A stretch of 64,000 nucleotides of DNA, from positions 1,313,101 through 1,377,100 of the forward strand of contig WBVU01000016.1 of the NCBI GenBank assembly GCA_009192285.1, given 5' to 3'. This document shows positions 59,901-64,000 of this stretch, in pieces. The stretch is from Morchella semilibera. Taxonomy: Eukaryota; Ascomycota; Pezizomycetes; Pezizales; Morchellaceae. The translations under genes and the position numbers were made by a program. The notes under the pieces are model-generated. The model ran no database searches, had not been told where the DNA came from, and saw only the letters and a program-made list of their open reading frames with translations. The first letter of the stretch is position 1. Every line of letters starts with the position of its first letter.

Positions 59901-62593
59901 GCCATTGGCTCGATCATCACTATTTGCAGGTTAGTAGTACCTTGCTATCTGATGCCCATAGGGTATGCGGCTAAAGCTTCATAACGAAGCAATCTCATCC
60001 ATTATATGGGTTCAAAGTTTAATAGCTCAGAGCCTTCAGTTTCAGCCCACGAGAAAATAATAAAGAGTAGATCGATGTGAGGGTAGCTGCCTCGACATTT
60101 CGGTTTGGTCCATTACGCAGAAAGTGGGGATTCCAAGAAAGCCTTGCAGCACCGCAGGAGCGCCTGCCTCTGCCAGTCGTGCGCAGAGCCGAACGGGAAC
60201 GTCAACCGCATACCGTGGATGTACTCTTTTATGTGGGCCAAATCGTGACTTTCTTTTTTCCCTCTCGTTTGCATTGTGCCTGATTAGAGGACCACACTTC
60301 GTTTCCAAGCTTTCAGAGGAATAACGGGAGTTGTGTAAACATCCGGTGTCAATCCCGGCCCCTCCATGAATTCACGAATTGATCTCGGGACCATAAAACG
60401 GGGCAGATCTTGATCAATTTTCCCCAGGTTTATTTCTCTCCACCTCACCTGCGGGGGTTTGGTTTCACTATTGGTTACGGTACCAATGTGTCAACTATGT
60501 GTGTGCGAATGTATGAATTTATCAGTACGTCTTTTTATCCAGTGCACCCGTATAGCGCATGCAGAGGACTGATTGTTGGTACCTTTGTTTCATCCTCCGG
60601 GACGGGCCTCTTCTGGCAGTGTGTGGAGCCAACTCTTGAAGCTCATGCAACGCAATAAAATACATATGCGCTTTAACTATCACCGCTTGCATCAGCACAA
60701 GGTCGATACGGTGATCATCAAAATAGCAGGTACTGACATAACGTAACAAGTACCTCAATCGTAGCAAGGTTCCAATAACTCTAGGCCGCTCCTCAACTGC
60801 ATACCAGAGAACGGAGAAAGAGAGTTAAAAAAGGTTCCCCGTGGATCGGGCTCCTATCTCGATGAGTTTTATGCTACTGCCACTTAGCTTCCCGTATTTT
60901 TTTTTATTACCAGGCATGAGATTTGCTCAAACATTCCCGCTTGCATGATCTGTGAATTACTTTTATGTACGGTTGAGGTGTGGAGTGGTGGAGTATTAAG
61001 CCGACGCCCTACTGCGGACAAGGCACCCTTGCACTCTTATTTTGGTCAGTGCGCAGATCCCAGTTAGTGCCAGGGTTAGGGGTGGGGGAGTGGGTCATTG
61101 ATCACCACGCGCGACCACCACTTTAGAAAGCACGCACAAGACACATACCCCTCGGAATATAGGGTTGTGTTATATTGCTCAGGGCGGGAACACGGCATAC
61201 CGTGTTGAGATCTCGCAGTAACAACAGAGACCAGCAGCCCATTTGGACGGTTGCCAAGTTTGAATTCTAAACGTGGGGGGGGGGGATGGGGGCCCTAACT
61301 CCTCGGGCAAGATCATTGGCGGGAGGGAGGCCTGTTCTAGAAAATACTCATAAGTCTAGATGAACTCAACTGACCGTGGGAAATCTCCAAACCTTGCAGA
61401 TCTAGATTTTCCTGCCGATACTCATCTGGGAAATCTATCCAGGGTGGTAATGGGGATGTAGGGGCTGTGGAGGTGGTTGCCGAGCTATTATAAATCTCCG
61501 CCCCCCTATCCACCCCCCCTAGATGTCGGTGTTTGGTACTTTTTAATTCCGTAAAGGCGCTGCTGAGCTTTCTGAGGGCTTTAATTTAGGAGGGCTAGAT
61601 TCATTTTGCAGCAGCTGAGTACGCATGAGGTCTGTGGGGCAGGGAAGACCTTCTTCTTCTTCTACTTCACGCATGCCATGCCATGCCATGGTTGAAATTA
61701 GGAGGGGAGGGTTGTGGTGGTGGTGGTGGTGGTGGTGATAATTATGGTTGTGGTGGGGTGTTTATCACTCGGTATCGGTATCGGGTATCATTAGGGTTAT
61801 TGCTCTCGTGATGAGGGTGTTATTTAGATTGGGATGAACTGGCCAATTGATTCAACTGCGCCGGATGTGAGACGGGAAGATAACCTGGTTGATGTTATAG
61901 ATTGGAAGAGAGGCAAGGTAGGCAGTTTCTAAAAGATGCATCTAGCGGTTATGATCTGGGTGATTTGTGATGACGTTAGAGAGAGGAGAGAGCGTTCCCA
62001 TGGCTCTTCCCGTCAAGCCACCGACCGCATCACCGCTAGCGCCTTCCTAGGGCGGGAACACGACAGTACCCCTGCTTCATCTTCCCAGTGTTACCCACAA
62101 ATCAGTACGTACAGCTTCTCTGCGCACAAGTTTACGTATTCTAGATGATGAGCTAGAGCAGGGTGATTCCAAATTGTACCTGCTATGTATAGATTATACA
62201 TAGTAGTATATGTATTATATACCTGCTCCACTAGTTCCTTTCTCAGTAGGTGTGTACCTTACTTTTTGCTGACTGAGACTGAACACTGACCGACCGACCG
62301 ACCGAACCCCCTTCGCGCGCACCCCGTTCCTGCGTCGATCGCTCCGCTCGCCAAGGGCTTGGCTTTGAGCCGCACCCTATTTTACCGTGACCCCAAAACC
62401 TTAATCCCTAATCGGGTCTAGCCTTATCCACACCGCTACGCTGCACGTGGTTGATTCAAATATTAGCCGGGAGAGCGAGGGAAGAAAAAAAACAACAAAC
62501 AACCTCTTTACTATATGATCGACAGGCGATCATTACCGTTAGCTGGCTGGGAGGGTAGGTACTTTGGTGATGGTGATGATGAGTACTTTGGTA

Positions 62594-62776
62594 CTTTTAA
62601 CGCCCGATCAGATATTCCTATGGGCCTGATTTCAGCCTTAAAAAGGGCTTAGTGAAAAGTCAGTCTAATAAAGACCTTATTCAAGCCTTTTTAAGAATGA
62701 TTTGAGGAATATATAAGGTCTTTATTAGACTAACTTTTGACTAAGGCTTATAGGAATATCCGTTCCGGCGTTAAAG
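62594..62776. mobile_element. Nested hairpin element flanked by TA
   Basis: A 183-bp element starting CTTTTAACGCC and ending GGCGTTAAAG, with TA on both sides (62592-62593, 62777-62778). Inside, GATATTCCTAT pairs with ATAGGAATATC. Further in, AGTCTAATAAAGACCTTAT pairs with ATAAGGTCTTTATTAGACT, so the whole element can fold almost end to end. It is non-coding and seen once. Confidence 0.75.
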
Positions 62777-63441
62777 TACTTACCTGGCCCCCTAATCCAG
62801 ACTAGCTAGAGAGAGCTTGGGGGGGATGGTCAGATCAGCAGAGGTGAGGTACATACTGGGACGGTGGATGGCCCTGAGGTTCACTGGCCCGAAACAAGGA
62901 AGGAGCTCGAGCTACATGAGGTACTTTGGGTTGAGACCTTACTTTTTTTTCCCAGCAAGTAGCCTTGCCCGTATGTATTGGATTGGAATTAACGACTTCT
63001 CCTTCTGCCTGCATGGAGATTCGTATTTTCCTTCCTTTTTCCCTTTGATCCTTTGAGAGAGAGACAGAGTGAGAGAGAGAGAGAGTGAGAGAGTGAGAGC
63101 CCGGTTAAGGGCCCGAGTGAGTCGAGTCTATTGCAGCAGAAACCGAAAGGTGAATCAAATTGCCACCACTAACAGGCCTGCCCATCCATGCATTGCATTG
63201 TGGGTGTGTCTCGCCGTCTTGTCACTTCTTGGTCCACACACAAAACGCACCGCCGACGTTCGACGGACGTCGTCGCCAGTCTCATGATTGACAGCAACCG
63301 AAAATGTCTCACCCGCACCCAATCAATCATCAGGGAGCATTCGAGTTGCCACTCCCCCCCTTCGCTAAAGACATCGCCTAAATAGAGTGCCTTCGTGACA
63401 CCACAGAGTACGAGTAAGTACCCCTACCTACGTTGTATGTA

Positions 63442-63565
63442 CTCGTCAAATCATGACGTTCCCGGACCCGACCACTATTGCATGCCATACAAAAAGGTGG
63501 CCTTTGCGGGGGCTTTTCTGTGTATGCAATAGCAGTTGAGTCTGGAAACGCCATGAAATTACGAG
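63442..63565 (+). mobile_element. CTCG-ended MITE, family B, copy C
   Basis: A 124-bp element, the same length as copy B. The left end is CTCGTCAAATCATGACGTTC and the right end CCATGAAATTACGAG, complementary over about 45 bp with mismatches. The core is GCATGCCATACAAAAAGGTG then a GGCC/GCGG block. TA precedes the left end; the right flank is GA, so the duplication is not perfect here. Confidence 0.7.
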
Positions 63566-64000
63566 GAGGAGGCCGAGGAGGAGGTAGGTGCTCGCACGCG
63601 CCCCCCCCGTAAGGCAAGGGCACAACGGAGCCGAACCGCACTCCCGCTGCAACTGCACACCACATCACCGCCACCACCGCCGCCATGCGGCGTTTATCCG
63701 CATAACCGCAAGCGCACCGCCGCGGCTGTCTTGTCTGGCTGACCCTGCATTGGCTTACGCATGCATGCGCATATCATCGCGGTCACGTGCAGCGCAGGCT
63801 GAGTGAATTAAGTGCGGCCGCTCGGCCGGTGGTCAGAGAGCAATGTGCTGTAGGCATGGCATGGCATGGCCGGGGAAAGAAAGGAAAGGGAAAAAAGAAA
63901 AAAATCCTGCTGGTCCGTTTCAAACCCAAACCCTTCTTTTTTTTTTTTCTTTTTTTTTTTTTTTTCTTTGGACACGGGAAAGGAAAAAGGCAAAGGGAAA

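Larger units (their letters stand above)
56989..64000. other. Gene-poor right end
   Basis: No gene is supportable. Contents: an A/G-rich tract (57118-57190), GGGAT repeats (58710-58735), short telomere-like fragments (about 61071-61083), a GGT microsatellite (61714-61737), a nested hairpin element (62594-62776), a GA repeat (63057-63098), a family B element (63442-63565) and pyrimidine runs at the very end. Confidence 0.5.

Noticed and set aside
10147-61083. Telomere-type TTAGGG/CCCTAA fragments near 10151, 33280, 34329, 37374 and 61071
   Set aside because: Only one or two units each, with no array and no nearby end-like structure; chance or very old insertions.
1-64000. Search for CRISPR-like arrays, rRNA genes and reverse-transcriptase or capsid-type coding remains
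   Set aside because: No regularly spaced direct repeats, no rRNA-like conserved blocks and no retroelement protein motifs were seen on either strand.

Overview
The window looks like nuclear DNA of a filamentous ascomycete (Pezizomycotina). The readable genes have short introns (about 50-75 nt, GT..AG) and belong to fungal families: a Pho84-type phosphate permease, a binuclear-zinc-cluster (Zn2Cys6) regulator with a fungal-specific C-terminal domain, a COG5 Golgi-tether subunit and an F-box/WD-like protein. Only about six genes occupy 64 kb. The long gene-poor stretches filled with tiny inverted-repeat elements suggest a large, repeat-rich genome such as those of Pezizomycetes (truffles, morels). 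That placement is inference; no marker gene proves it.

Layout. 1-24 kb is gene-poor, AT-leaning DNA with two accessory-type genes on the minus strand: a conserved fungal protein of unknown function (7.05-7.77 kb) and a multi-exon protein with a divergent zinc cluster (12.05-15.1 kb). Both show small reading-frame problems. 24-29 kb has no gene but carries an inverted pair of a short element and a dense microsatellite block. 29-42.4 kb is the gene-richer core: the phosphate permease (minus, five exons, intact), COG5 (plus, very GC-rich, frame-disrupted) and a large F-box protein (minus, two exons, intact). 42.4-52.9 kb is again empty apart from hairpin elements. 52.9-54.7 kb holds an intact Zn2Cys6 regulator (minus). 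54.7-64 kb is a long CT-rich leader/intergenic stretch with one doubtful small secreted peptide and two further short elements.

No operon-like logic links the genes; they look like independent housekeeping and accessory loci. The permease has a CACGTG box and a CACGTT box just upstream, which fits control by a Pho4/NUC-1-type regulator.

The strongest unexplained structure is the set of miniature non-coding DNA elements (about 70-195 bp). Several families recur two to four times in the window, and most are hairpins. Several are bounded by TA dinucleotides that look like target-site duplications, and two families share CTCG..CGAG ends. The palindrome TACATGTA is also far more frequent than chance and forms two of the insertion sites. 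No transposase gene is visible, so any mobilising enzyme must lie elsewhere.
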